A stretch of 64,000 nt of DNA from Leptidea sinapis (GCF_905404315.1 NC_066268.1:11694001-11758000), one strand, 5' to 3'. Positions 44,700 through 57,599 are shown, numbered from the stretch's first letter. Program-made: numbers and translations. The notes: generated by a model from the letters alone, not told the origin.

Positions 44700-47624
44700 G
44701 GTCTACATTTTTTTAAATATTCTCGAAATACGACGATTCCGTCGATTCGATCGAGTCCGTCCCTGTACTGTTTTATAGATTATATTATATTACATACTGT
44801 AACTAAATAAATGCGAACAGTAGGACATGACATTAGAAGATTGATCTTGATTCTAGTCTTTCTTTCACCTATATTGTAACGGGGTTTTATGAGAATAGTA
44901 AAGTTGTAGCAGAACACTACAATTGCATTATGCTACATCTCAAGTCGTTATGGGATGCGTGTCGACACGGATCGTAGTGTTAACTAAAAAGTAAATGATC
45001 CTGCTTAGCTTGATGAACATCAGGTGGGCCATCTGCTCGTAACACTCACATAATATTCTCATTATACTTATATATAAGTGGCTAATATTTCTTGCGATTG
45101 TACATTTTGTTGCAATAAAAAATCTCGATTGATTTTATTCATCAAGTGCCTAACTTATACTAAGAATACCGATTATTTCTGACAGTAGTTAGACAGCAAT
45201 TCGATGACCGCAAAGTAGTTAAATCAAGTGTTCGAAACACCGATAGCGTTCCGTTCTGATTTCCTTAGCCGTTAGATTTGTTTATCCGTCAGAAGCATCC
45301 AACGGCCGTTCCCAATATACTATCTTGAGATAGACATAAATTACTATCTTCTACTGTCAGTAATTAGCTGTCAATAATCTGAAGCTGTCCCAATATACCC
45401 GATAAGTCATTCTTATCGCCTTATATTCGGACGGGTAAATTGCAATCTCCATACAAACTTCTATCGCTGGTAAGCTATACCGGCCGTAAGAGACATAAAA
45501 ATTCATTATTAAATAAACAATAAATATATCTCGTATACTGGAAAACAACACGAATTACTCAACCAACTGTGTCGCGATAGCGCAAATCTTCGCCTTATAG
45601 CGACGATGTGGTCACAATAAAAGTACTTCCCTAATTCCAATTTTGAAAACAAAACTCTGTAGTACTCTGACGTTTCGTTACTATAATAATCTGTTGTTAT
45701 CTGGAATGTAAATATTACTTCACACTATACTAGAGTGATCACCGGCCATTGCAAGCTAAACAAATATGTACATGCTATTAACGAATCAATGATAATGTCA
45801 GTTCTTGATTCTATCGCGAAAGGGACGAAACGCCTTGCCACAATATGCTGAGAGAGCGCGCTCTACCACTAAAGACTATCGCGGAGGATATGAACTTCCA
45901 TCAGAGTTTCTAAAGCGACTTCTTCAAAGTCAAAGTCAAATGAACTTTATCCAATTAGGCTTAAAATATTTCTAATATACATATTAAAATAAATATTTCT
46001 TTTAACTGAATCATATATTCGGAAAAAGTAGAGCTTTTGAGAAGAACATACAAGAAACTCAAAGGCCACTCTTTTCAGTCAATAGAGTATTTTACAATGG
46101 ATGTAATATACATAACAAATTAGTTTGTAAAGTCCTTAGGTCTTTAAAGGCCTTCTGCCGTTCGGCCTGAGAGAAATGCTATAGAAACATCGAATGGTTG
46201 GGCAAAGGACACAATTAATCCATCAGGATTCCAGTTTTCGAACGGAGCTATGTCCTCTTAGCTCAAAATACTAGAAGAAACTTAATAGTATCGGAAAATG
46301 GTGACTCGGAAAATTCATTATCACGATTTTTCGCCAAACGTGGCATTAGAAGAATAACTTAAAATTATTAAAAGTTTTAAACACTGCCGATAGAAGTGAA
46401 AGTTAAGTACTTTTATTTTTAAACTTAGCAATTTCATAATATTTAAAAACAAGTAAGTTATTAATATCAACTTATTTATAAAACTAATTTTCTTTTTTAA
46501 TTAATGCACATCCATTAGAGCATAGTTTCTCAATCTTGTTTTGCTCACCACCCACTTTGAGAATATGTTTTTTTCTAGAGCCCCCCATCTTAATTTTACT
46601 TACCATCTCTCACGAATTTAAAACAGCTATTGCCACGATTATATTTTATATGTATTAATGAAACAAAAAAACACTAAATCCATTCAATTTCACTTATAAG
46701 ATATACACAGCACTAATGTTGCACAATACGGCAGCTGTATAGCTACAGATACACAGCTATAAGCATTTCGGTAACGCGAACTCACGAGATATCACCCATC
46801 CAAAAAGTGTCTTACTATATTATATATTTATTATTTTAATTATTTATGGAGTGCGCTAGTCATGTGCATGTCGGTGATGCGAACCCATAACATGTTCCCC
46901 TACCAATAGGTGCCCAACGTAGCTATAGAAGTTTTCAAAAAAATGTATATTACTTGATAACCTCCACCTTTATGAGGTCGGGTAAAATAATTCGAAACAC
47001 CTATCAATGTTTGAAACAGAGTATACCGACATTGTTCACCCGTCAATGGCGTCAAAAAGCGACGCATCATTCATCATTCATTCAACTCTCAGCTCTCGGC
47101 CGAATAACGAACGTGTCATTCCCACGGCTACCTCAATAAAAATCAAATTAGTGACGTCATTAATAGCACGTAATCCATTATCATCATTACCAATTTGTCC
47201 CCGTCGCGTTTCCATTTCTAATTACTTTAATTACGCGCTCAGGTGCCGCTTCCATCCGAATATGCTCACGTGAAATACTACCTAATTTTGTTAGAAATAA
47301 AGTGTGATTTTCAGTGATTCCACTTGCGGTTTTTTTATTTTTTGACGCACGGAACTTTATTTTATCTGATGTAGGCACTTACCGTCTAATTTACAGATCC
47401 TGTGACAAAGTGGCTTTAGACTTGGCATTATTTTTTGAAATGGCCACACTTTCTGTTTTTTTTTTAATTCGTATCTTTTTCACATAAGTATTATGGTTGT
47501 GTCTCGTACGTTTATTATGTAAACAATACAAAGACAGCATGACAATAATTCGTATGTTGTTATATGTTCATATATTGTATGATATTCGTGTTCAGAAATT
47601 GATATTTAACATTTTTAGTATAAC
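44700..47624. other. Mostly unassigned AT-rich DNA with one LINE tail
   Basis: A LINE 3' end on the minus strand (45925-46160; tcaaagtcaaagtcaaatga at the tail, gagaagaacatacaagaaac inside). Elsewhere, no family recognised; 46950-47370 is less AT-rich and open for 88 codons on the plus strand but shows no motif. Confidence 0.4.
45925..46160 (-). mobile_element. LINE 3' end with TTTGAC tail
   Basis: On the minus strand it ends in tandem TTTGACTTTGAC, preceded by the gttcttctcaaaagctc block found at 3' ends of Lepidoptera LINEs. Confidence 0.65.
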
Positions 47625-47627
47625 TTG

Positions 47628-47760
47628 GATAATTTATACGTATAGATAGAGCTTCTTGCTGTTAAACAACCGATGAAAACAGGCCAGGTTTATTAATTTG
47701 GTTTGTGTGGTAAACTACGTACACTCACGATTTCGTAGATAAATCAAATACATACTATTT
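47628..47760. repeat. MITE family M1 fragment
   Basis: aatttatacgtatagatagag, aacaaccgatgaaaacaggc; right half absent. Confidence 0.65.
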
Positions 47761-48954
47761 TACAAATGATTACGCATGTTTTAGTACTTATCAAAATTGA
47801 TTAGTTTTAGTTCACAAGAACACCAAACCGGGTTCGGGGATTTAAATGAGGTGATTTGTCGGTGGGACAACGATAATTTTCATAGTTTGGCTCACTTATA
47901 TTAATTCGTATAAATCTGTCAATTATATACAAAATTAGTGATCCAAATATACCTGGTAGATTCAGGGATTAACGCGCAAAACGCGCTTAACAAACCAACA
48001 AACAAAAAAAGCTCTGCAGCTAAACATAAGTAAATAAAACAACATATTGTATTACAAGTGGTTACTAAGTATTAATGTTAAGCGGATAAATGGATGTTAC
48101 TCATGAGCATGACCAGGAAATGAGCATCATAAAATAAGATGGGCACAGCTTGCTTTTACGATTATATATTATCAACAGTAATGAAGCTATTTCAAGGACA
48201 TACATTCAATACGCAAAATCAACTAAAACATTTTTTTTTAACTTTATTACTTAAACGTACAGAATTACTCTATCATACGCAATTGTAAATTCACTCATCA
48301 AAGGTGTGCACATATGTGTAATAAATAAAAGTTAAAAAAAAACTATTTTAAGCTATTGCATAGCTTCTATCGCGGGCCTTGGGCGTGGGGACCGAATCCA
48401 GAAATTCCGTAACGAAAATAACCTAACGCTTACTTACTAGATGTATATAGATATTTCGGCACGCTTTTTACAGTTGCCGTGGAACAGCGGTTATCACATA
48501 TGCTCGTTGTGCAGAAGGTACGTTCGAGCCTTTTTATCACGTTTTTTTAATTTTTATTATTATGACAAGCATTTTTATTTAGTTTCACCTGTCCCGTTGT
48601 CTGTCTGTAACCAAATCTTTCAAGTTAAATTTTACTCAGTTCCCGTTTGCTTTTTTTAAAATTATTTTTTTTTTAAAATACTGCATAAATAAATAATTAT
48701 AATTGCAATAGCTTCACCGCGGCAGTCCCCGAGTGGCACACGTCTTTTTATTTTTTTATTTTTATAGAACCAAATTAAAAAATTAAAAATTATCATTCAC
48801 TAAGCCTTTTGACACGTCAATGTTCGACCTCAGTATTAATTTAGCTCTAACGAATATTTTCAATACATTAGTAAGACCTCCTGTTTTATTAATATTGCTA
48901 GGTATCACAGATTCTAAGTCCTTCTTACCAAAATTTCTAAGTCTGAGTAAGTCG
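47761..48954. other. AT-rich DNA, nothing recognised
   Basis: No named repeat, exon or RNA gene seen. Confidence 0.4.
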
Positions 48955-49165
48955 TAGATGAGTAAGTCTGAGTCTAAATCGCGGCCAATGAGTTGGTTAC
49001 AAACAAACATACAAGCAAAATATATTGTTATCAAATTTATGTATTATCATTGGTCCTCGATAAATTTACGTAGTGAAATCTGGCTGTTTAAAAGGGGGTT
49101 AGAATCGCGCCCAAATGAGTCGGTTACAAACAAACATACATACATACAGGTGAAGCTAATAAAAA
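48955..49165. repeat. Dispersed repeat (family D4), copies 2 and 3
   Basis: Two adjoining partial units, each with gttacaaacaaacatac; matches 44540-44690. Confidence 0.6.
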
Positions 49166-49189
49166 GTAATAACCCGCATGGAAATAAAT

Positions 49190-49620
49190 TAAACAAATGT
49201 AATTTTTTTTTGTTAAGTGATCACCGCCGCCCACAATCTCTTGCAACACCAGAGGAATCACAGGAGCGTTGTACCGGCCTTTAAGGAAGGTGTACGCGCT
49301 TTTTTTGAAGGTACCCATGTCGTACCGTCCCGGAAACACCGCGCAAGGAAGTTCATTCCACAGCTTTGTAGTACGTGGAAGAAAGCTCCTTGAATACCGC
49401 ACTGTGGAGGACCGCCACACATCCAGATGGTGGGGATGATATCCTAACTTGTGGCGTGTCGTGCGAAGGTGGGATTCGGCGGCAGGAATCAAGTTATACA
49501 GCTCTTCGGAACACTCCCCGTGATAAATGCGGTAGAAGACACACAATGAAGCGACTTCTCTACGCAACGCCAAGTGATCCAGCCGTTAACAGAGCACTAG
49601 GTCCCCGATAATTCGAGCTG
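49190..49620 (-). mobile_element. LINE ORF2 C-terminus and 3' UTR (reference copy for R2 tails)
   Basis: The minus strand is open from 49573: SLCVFYRIYHGECSEELYNL, GYHPHHLDVWRSSTVRYSRS, FLPRTTKLWNELPCAVFPGR, YDMGTFKKS. This is the conserved end of a widespread Lepidoptera non-LTR reverse transcriptase. The best of at least eight related tails in the window. 5' truncated, so inactive. Confidence 0.85.
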
Positions 49621-49900
49621 CTCTGCCTTGCACTGATACTGCATTGTGGGGACTCCCCCACACTGTCTTCTTCCTAAATGTCTTACTTTCTCTCTCTTTC
49701 ATAATGAACTGTAAATGAACGAGTTGTCAAATATTGCATTTATGATATATTTATTTTCTGTTGGACTCCAATTTCCTTTCATACTGTATTAAATTATTCT
49801 GTATTTTTATATCTTCGATGCGATTCACTTTTAATTGCAGGAACTGTGGAAATTTATTTGGACTTTTTAATATAATTTTAAGAATATACGTGTGTGTATG

Positions 49901-50130
49901 CAGGGGCGTGCATAACATATAGGCAATTAGGCAGTGCCTACCTCGTTATGAATCTAAATAAATATAATGTTAAAGTTAATTTAGTTTAATTTGGTTCCGT
50001 TATTTTATAGCCTAACTTCTATTGAACTCATAATATTTCCAAAATACCTACGGTAAGCAATCTCCAGGCTCAACTACGACTAGTTAGATCTACAGTGCCT
50101 ACCTTGCTAGAAAACCAATGCACGCCCCTG
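49901..50130. mobile_element. hAT-type MITE (family M4), second copy
   Basis: CAGGGGCGTGCAT at the left and ATGCACGCCCCTG at the right, perfect 13 bp inverted ends. The left flank tgtgtatg (49893-49900) recurs at 50136-50143, displaced by five bases (cagta) from the right end, instead of abutting as at 24.6 kb. Confidence 0.8.
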
Positions 50131-50180
50131 CAGTATGTGTATGTAAATACTTACATACACATACTGCAGGGGCGTGCATT
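50117..50180. repeat. Perfect 30 bp palindrome at a MITE end
   Basis: The arm 50117-50146 contains the last 14 bases of the M4 MITE plus 16 flanking bases; the arm 50151-50180 is its exact reverse complement; the loop is atac. Confidence 0.9.
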
Positions 50181-50706
50181 TATACATACGTAAATATGAG
50201 CTATCTGAGGTCAGATCAGACCAGTCGAAATATATATTAGTCGGGAAAAACCAACGGACAGACAAGAGATTAAATACTCTTGACTGTACACTAGTCGTAA
50301 TGAAATAAATCATACCGTTATGAATCCTATCCACATTTCTCCTATCAAGTGTAAGTCCAAACTATTGTTAATAATATTATATTCATTCAGCCACATAACA
50401 TACTAATTATCGATCGTAATCTGTGGCAGCTAGAGCCAATAGGAATCAAAGACTCAAGGCCTGATTAATCTCCGCGTTATTGTAGTATAAATAGCCAATT
50501 GATACAGTCCAAATAATTTATCGCTAGCAAGAAGCAACAATTGACCTGGTGAACGATTAAATCTTATTGCGTAAACATCCGCAGTTGAATATCTTGCATA
50601 ATGTCTGCTATATCTTCAGCATTCGGCTGGATAAAAGATGATTCCTGTTCTTGCGAAACGTAATAAACCTATTACTAAGGAAATTCGATCAGACTTTATA
50701 TATTTA

Positions 50707-50995
50707 TTTATATTTTTTTTTTATGAGAATAAGGGACGAGACGAGCAGGACGTTCAGCCGATGATATTTGATAAGCCCTGCCCATTCCAAAAGTTCTGAG
50801 CGGTACTACAACTGCGCTCGTCACCTTGAGACATATAATGTTAAGTCTCATTTGCCCAGTAATTTCACTACCTTCGGCGCCCTTCAGACCGAAACACAAA
50901 AATGCTTACACATTACTGCTTCGCCGCAGAAATAGGCGCCGTTGTGGTCCCCATAATCTAGCCGGCATCTGTGCAAAAGAGCCTCCCACTTTAAC
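50707..50995 (-). repeat. Repeat R1 copy with internal deletion
   Basis: gagaataagggacgagacga to gcctcccact; one arm of the inner hairpin is deleted near 50790. Confidence 0.8.
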
Positions 50996-52261
50996 TTAAA
51001 TAATACTTATATCTATACAATAACACCAGATGTACAACTTAATAAAGGAGTCACACTATTTTCCAACAAAATAAAAAGTAAAAATTAAAAAAAAATCCAA
51101 TATTCAAAATTCGAAAAAGAAAAAATAATACTTAATATTTAACAAAAGTGAAATAGTGCATAGTTATTGCAATTTATGGCCTTAACAATCTTAATGCTTG
51201 TTTTTAAAATCTGGGTAATGTATCATGAAATGTCTCAACTTCTTTGCAAATAGAATTATAAATTTTTGTTAGCCTTGATATAGCGTAAATTGCTTAAGGA
51301 TAGTTCTGGCTATGGGTCGGTGTAAAAGACTGACTGAATATGAAATATTAATAAATTGTAGTTTATACAGTTTATTTTTAACAGAACAACGTCCGTCGGG
51401 TCAGCTAGTTATGTATAAGAGATTTCCACCTATGTTTTGACTCATCACGATATCTCCGGAACCATAAGGCAAAAAGACTTGAAAAATGAAGCAATAATCC
51501 TTTCACTGAGTAAAAGTCAGCTAAGAAAGAATTTTGGGTAAGTAAAAACGTGTAGTAACACACTGACGTGAATAAAGCCGATTTAAATTAATACTTATAA
51601 ATATACCTATAATATTTATTCATTAAATTCCGCCAACAAGGAATACACTAATATAAACACAGTATAATACAAAAACAATAACATTCATTTGGTAAGTGAT
51701 GCCTCAACTATAGGCGAAAATGACATGCTATTCAATTAAAACGAAATAAAATAAGAACTATACTATATTACATATCTACGAATACAATCTTAATATAAAT
51801 TAACAGAAAATAGATTGAGGTCATCCCTCCCTTGGATTGTTTTAATCTATTTTTTAATTTTATGTAAGTTGTGATCAAATATGTAATATAATATACCTGG
51901 TAAATAACTACCGATAAACCTAGCACACCTGATCTACCAGTTCTCGACTTAGAAGCTTTACGCAGATATGTTTTAATACGTGTGAGGTTTGTTTATGTTA
52001 TCAATTATGTAGTTACTAGCTTCGTACATCAGTTGCTTCATCGATGTCCCCAATAGTGTGCCACTTCTCGCAGAACGAATCGATCGGTCGCGGCCCCATC
52101 GAAGACGGCCGTGCGATTTGTATCGTCTGTCCACATTCTATTATTCCATGACCACGTTTGATTTGGCGTTTTAATGACGCCAACTGACGACAGCCAAGCG
52201 TGGGTATTACTGAGAAAAACTTACGAGTGGATCGAATCGAATAAATCGACGAACTGGATTT
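50996..52261. other. AT-rich DNA with one D3 fragment
   Basis: An inverted D3 fragment (51380-51550: acaacgtccgtcgggtcagc, gactcatcacgatatctcc). Nothing else recognised; 51000-51370 and 51560-52260 hold no exon or RNA gene that I can see. Confidence 0.45.
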
Positions 52262-52612
52262 TTTTTATATAAGAGTAGGCAAACGGGCATGAGAATCACG
52301 AAATGTGGAGAGGACCAATGGACATCCGCAGCAACAGGTGTCAAGAGGTGCCTTGCTGGCTTTTAAGGTGGGAGTATGATCTTTTTTTGAAAGTCCCTAA
52401 GTCCTATCTGCTCGGGAAAACAGCAGCCGGTAATTGATTTCACATAGTGGCTGTGCGCGGCAAGAAATATTCTTGCAAAACGCGCGGTTGTGGAATGCCA
52501 CACGTCTCCCCGTGATCAATGCGGTAGAAGATGCAGAGAGAACCCACATCTCTACGCAACTCCAAAGAGTCAAGCCAATCGCGGATGACTCGATCGTCGA
52601 TGCTTCCTGATT
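52262..52612. repeat. Repeat R3 copy
   Basis: aggcaaacgggcatgagaat, caacaggtgtcaagagg, ctgtgcgcggcaagaaatat, gcggtagaagatgcagag. Confidence 0.65.
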
Positions 52613-52745
52613 GAATTTAAAATTCTGAGCGGCATCACAATTGTCCTCGCCGCTTGAGACATAAAATGTTAAGTCTTATTAGCCAGTGATTTTACTAGCT
52701 ATGGCGCCCTTCGAACTGTAACACAATAGCATTATTGCTACGTAA
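52613..52745 (-). repeat. Repeat R1 fragment
   Basis: aaattctgagcggcatcaca to gtaacacaatagcattattg; joined directly to the R3 copy. Confidence 0.6.
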
Positions 52746-52769
52746 AATAACTCATGTAATAACGTGGCA

Positions 52770-53150
52770 TGCCTGATGCCTGATAAGAAAGGTCATGGTC
52801 GCTCAGAGGGCAATGGATAGGATACCAAAGTTTCCCTGCGAGGTCGGATCAGCAAAGAAGAGAGCCGTAGGAGAACAAAAGTCACTGACACAGCTAAAAT
52901 CATTGCGAAAAGTAAAGTGGCAGTGGACACGGCACATAGTGTGACGGTAAGACGGCCGTTGGGGCACCAAAGTCCTCGAATGATGACCACGTGCCGGAAG
53001 ACGTAGTGTTGGTAGGCCCTCCTCAAGATGGACTGGTGATCTGGTCAAGGTTGGATGAATGCAGCGCAGGACCGATCGTCGTGAAGATTTTTGGGGGAGG
53101 CTTTTATCCAGCAGTGGGCAGTGAGTCTTGCAGCTGATATGATGATGTTT
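52770..53150 (+). mobile_element. RTE-like LINE 3' end
   Basis: RRTKVTDTAKIIAKSKVAVD-like, then VLVGPPQDG/SVGRPSSRWTGDLVK and GEAFIQQWAV-like segments over two frames, ending gatatgatgatg. The longest RTE tail in the window. Confidence 0.75.
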
Positions 53151-53934
53151 GTGAACGGGTCATGGTCCTTTTAACAAGCATCTGTTTAATATAGGTATCA
53201 TCGACAGTCCCTAGTACAGGGCCTGCATAGGATAGAATACACGACCACATACCGGGTAGAACACCTGAGGTCACCGAGGTCTTTCCCCGAGGTCATGACA
53301 TCAGAGGTTTGATTAACTATCTTGAGGAGTTGGGATGGCAGGATTAGCCGCCCACCTCACCACCTCACCACGCTTAATAAGCGCAATGTAGTCGGCGAGT
53401 TTCACATAGTAGCCCGTGATTACTACGCTTCAAGATAATTTTTTTTTATGGCCGCTTTATATTTTAAGTCAAATAATTGTGACGACACACACTATAGCAG
53501 TAATTAATTGCATAATTTAGTAAAATCTAAATTAACTTACGCATCTTGGACAATAATATAACAATTTATGTACCTTCGTCCATAAAGCACAACAGATAGA
53601 TTCACAACAAATGCTTACACCTATGTATTTAAAAGAATGGATTATTTTGCTACTTCTTCTCATAAAGTTCATTCAATCTTTTCCGAATTGATGATAAATG
53701 TTAAAATAAATAACCCTTAACATAAATGTCATTTTTTGACATAATGAATGAAGTGATTGATAGTACCAAATAATGTAAATTTTAATAATCTCATTGTTAC
53801 ACTGTTGGCGGTAAGATCATGAGTTGAAGTTCGAACGATCGGCCTAATGTTAGTATAAAATAATATTGTTTAGAAGTAATATTTAACAGCAAGTAAATAT
53901 AATATAGAAGAAAGAAGGTTTATGTTTTATTATT
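53151..53934. other. Unassigned sequence
   Basis: A moderately GC-rich stretch (53150-53430; a ccacctcaccacctcacc tandem) then AT-rich DNA. No family recognised. Confidence 0.4.
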
Positions 53935-54120
53935 TTATGTATGAATGAAAACTTTATTAATAACAAAAACAAACCACACAGAATTATACAAGTAAAAAAG
54001 AGTTACAGAGGTAAAAGAAAAATAATTATGAACTAATAACATAAAAATATACAAAAAGAAAAAAACATATACATGCATAATATTATAGTGATTTATTTAA
54101 CTACACCACGTGTGCTAAAA
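53935..54120 (-). mobile_element. LINE 3' end (family L3)
   Basis: tatgaatgaaaactttatta, caaaccacacagaattatac, agttacagaggtaaaa; inverted relative to 11085-11397. Confidence 0.65.
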
Positions 54121-54569
54121 GGCCACGATAAAATATCATAGAACAGCGAAACAAAAATGTTGACCACAGATGGGCTATACCGCGACATATCGCATCGGCA
54201 ATTTTCCGCTACATAAACCGCATGCTCATGAAACAGTAGCTAAACAATTACACACAACATTACTTATGTTAATTTTATCATCGAATGATTTAACCTGGAC
54301 CATTTGACTAGCTGTGGTTTTTGTGTGTGTTAATATAATAATTATGATTACTTTTTATGGCATTAATGGACAAATAAGGTTGTAAGCCTGAGCATCTGTA
54401 GTTAAGTTCAGTTATATGGTTATATTTTGTAAATCAGCTTTAGTATCCCTGTGTACCCCTTCAGTGCAGCCCTGTTTCATTGCGACCAAAGTGATCTATT
54501 GTGATAGCTACTGTTAACTATAAGCTCACTGCTAAGATTGATTATTTTCATGAATCTTCTTACATCTTT

Positions 54570-54790
54570 TGCAATAGGCTAACGTATTTCAAGTGGTTGA
54601 AGAATTGGACTTCCCAAAGAGATGCTACATTTTTGCATTAAAGGACTATATTCAAAGAGGTTGTGTAATGGGGTTTCATCTGTACTATTACAAAATCTAC
54701 TCGTTCCGCAATCTCTGTGGCCTAGGGCTGAAAGATGTTTGTTTATTCTGCAGTGCCCTTTTAGTGTCCTAGTTTAAATGCGTAAGTTTT
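54570..54790 (-). mobile_element. LINE RNase H-tail remnant
   Basis: The minus strand reads GHCRINKHLSALGHRDCGTS, RFCNSTDETPLHNLFEYSPL, the usual end of non-LTR elements with an RNase H domain followed by a C-x-x-C...H motif (the last Cys replaced by Tyr). Upstream (to about 55030) short ORFs may continue it. Confidence 0.6.
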
Positions 54791-55299
54791 TCCTACTTAA
54801 TTTTTGTTGAAGGCTTGGATTAGGGTTTTCAAATGGGTTAAGCCCGGAGTGTAGCTCCAGTTTATTATACTCTTGTGAACATAGTATCAAGGGTTGATTT
54901 AACAAGAATCCTTTTGACACTATAGAAGGGATCAAGAACAAGTTGAGTGATTTTGGCACCAATACATGCTGTATAAGGGCTTATATTTTTTTCGACATTA
55001 TTAAAGATCTGAGCGCTACACCATGAAGTGACCACAAAATATTTAGGTAGCAACACTTATCTATGGGTAAGATTCCTCATGTAACAATTATACAGTTAAC
55101 AGTCGAAATAGAGATACCTTTTAGAGGATGGAGCGAAGGCAGGATTTAGGATTGGCACCCGCAAGACATAGATAATGAGGTGCGGGGCTATGAGCTCAGG
55201 CCCTTGGTCATTGTCAAAGAAGTATTGGTATGCGTACACAAATTTTCTTTTCTCGGGGATTGCGATTCTACTTAGATAGTAGATTTATTAGTCAATTTG

Positions 55300-55740
55300 T
55301 TGTATTTCTAAAGTGATAACCCACACTTCTAGGATTGATACACCTGAGAGTTGAACAAAGTATACAAGATTTTATGACGATACGTCACTTGAACGGTTAG
55401 CTCAGCTGGGAGAGCACTGGCACGGAACGCCAGAGATCGTGGGTTCGGGCCCCGCATCGTTTATAAAATTTTGTTTTTCAAATTTTATTTGCGTATTAAT
55501 CCTAGAAGTGAGGGTTATCACTTTAAAAACATAACAAATTGTTTAGATTTACAAGAGCCACATCTCAAGTCAATTTCCTAATATGCAAAAATTTGGGGAT
55601 GAGCAGGTTATCAACTGTAAATTAGATCCTGTACATGAAGCCACAACCTGAGAGTTGAACAAGGTATACAAGGTTTTATGACGATACGTCACTCGAACGA
55701 GCTCCGCATCGTTCATATTATTTTGTTTATCAAAGATTTA
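55300..55740 (+). repeat. tRNA-derived SINE (family S1), best-preserved copy plus a partial tandem copy
   Basis: A tRNA-like segment at about 55391-55463: acceptor halves tgaacgg / tcgttta pair, A box tagctcagctggg, a five-pair anticodon stem ctggc/gccag with loop acggaac, and B box gggttcgggcccc. Base 33 of the loop is C, not T, so it is not a working tRNA gene. The body (aagtgagggttatcacttta) continues to a second, decayed head at about 55680. Confidence 0.75.
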
Positions 55741-56507
55741 TTAGTCTATGACAGTGTAGTCATGCAAAACTGAGAATTATATCGTTGTTCGCTTAGTTAA
55801 GGTATAGATAATAAGGAGTGCAGTGTGAAAGTTCTGTCCGCAGCTAACACCAGGAGACAGAGGCCGCTATTAATTAAGTATTTATGTAAATGTGTATTAA
55901 TAACTTATGAAATAATTCCACGTTACATTGGAGCCCGCTATTTATTCAACATTAATACTCTTGCAATATCTAAATAACCTGGAGAAACTTAATAACGTTA
56001 TTTTATGTCAAATGCTGTTTCATACTTTAGTTAATGTACTGACAAAATATATTAGATCGCCCTCATAATTACATACTTTATTAAGTCTTTGAAAAAGTCT
56101 ATACTCTGTGCCCTAAAAAAGCATTGTTTACCGCACAGAACAGAAATACAGTGCTATAATGTCGCCAACAAAAGCACAGTCATTTTAGTGCCACAGACAA
56201 GTAAATGGTTGGGAATGGTAGGTTTATATAAATGTTACGTAATACGTAGTACATACTATATTAGACTAAGCATTTTATATTGAATTTAATGTAATTTTTG
56301 TTTTGTTTTAAAGTTAATAACAAAAGCGAAAATAATTCTTTTTCACTATAAATTGACAACTATTATTGGCAGTTCCCGTAACTCTAACAAAAAGAAATAC
56401 GTTCATCTACTCGATGTATATCGCGGCATATGTCATTATGGTGATTGTTGACATGCAGTAGAGCAGGCGTATGGAAACAGAGCCATGTTAACTATTAGCA
56501 AAAAATC
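55741..56507. other. AT-rich DNA, nothing recognised
   Basis: No repeat family, exon or RNA gene recognised. Confidence 0.4.
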
Positions 56508-56757
56508 AACCGACTTCAAAAACACTATTCCAAAACAATAGATATAATATGTACTAAAAAGTATAAAAATATTTGTGAATTTTTATACAATCTAATTGTT
56601 TAATCTTCTCCTCCCGCGCGTGCAACTCAAGACATCTCACCTAGAACTATAACTATGTACGTAGTTACAAACCTACCTTAGCTGACACCGACTAACACTG
56701 AGGTAACAAACATAAAAAAAAAAATTGAGACCCTCCTCCTTTTTTGAAGTCGGTTAA
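56508..56757. repeat. MITE family M2 copy
   Basis: aaccgacttcaaaaacact at the left and ttttttgaagtcggtt at the right; interior shortened relative to 32388-32727. Confidence 0.8.
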
Positions 56758-57599
56758 AAATGCACAACCACACAGAACTGAATTTTCATATGAGTGATAT
56801 ATTGATAACAAGATAAATAATTATTCTATTATCACTTCAGAGGACTTACTCAAAACTTCCAGCATTCTTATTACATTAAGTTATTGCCAAGCAATCGATT
56901 AATTCTAAGTAATGTAACTCTCAATGGAATGTTGGCATATATGTCGGGGTATGATGAGTGATCATAGAACGCTGATTGATAGATGGTTCTGCTAGACTTA
57001 CATGACGCCATCAATAAAATGTAGGTGCACACATTTATATGGTAAATATGGATGTTTGTTTCCGAGTATTAGATATATGGTTTTCTTGCACCTATAGCCT
57101 AGTTTGGAGTATGATAATTTGTGTAAATGTTTGTCAATTCAAAACAATATAGCTCCGTGGTGTTTGCTCTTCGGCTACGGACGTATTAAAAACTATATGT
57201 GCCTAAAATTTATAAATATAAAGGAAAGTTAATGACAGAAAGGTTTTAATGACTTCTTACGGATCTTCTCAGCTTTCTTAAACTTAAGATAAGAATTGAA
57301 GTACTAATTGTGTTAGTCCGTAAGTCTAGTGGCCGTAAATATTGATTTTTTACTATTTTTTTTTGAGAGCATTGGTAACGAGACCATCAGCTCAAACAAA
57401 AATACAATTAAAAATATTATTTAATGTAATATCATCGTTCATTATAGTTAATTAAAAGAAAACCACCATAAATATCTGAATTCAAATTTGGAACGTGTTT
57501 ATTACGTTACAAACTTCGATCGATCGTGCCTTTACAAATATTTTTAACGAGGATAGTAATAAACCACAATATTGGAATGGGGTGTTAAAGAAAACAAAT
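56758..57599. other. AT-rich DNA with a decayed S2 SINE
   Basis: ggatgtttgtttccgagtat and cacctatagcctagttt (about 57010-57125) recall the S2 SINE at 31.7 kb. Otherwise nothing recognised. Confidence 0.4.

Noticed and set aside
47007..47273. 88-codon ORF in a less AT-rich stretch
   Set aside because: No motif and no splice context; an overlapping frame is open for nearly as long.
52793..53048. Two overlapping minus-strand ORFs of 77 and 81 codons
   Set aside because: They are antisense to the RTE tail, whose plus-strand frames show the recognisable protein motifs.
55391..55463. Functional tRNA gene (anticodon position reading GGA)
   Set aside because: Base 33 is not T, and the same sequence with the same long flanks recurs at four or more other places, so it is a SINE head.
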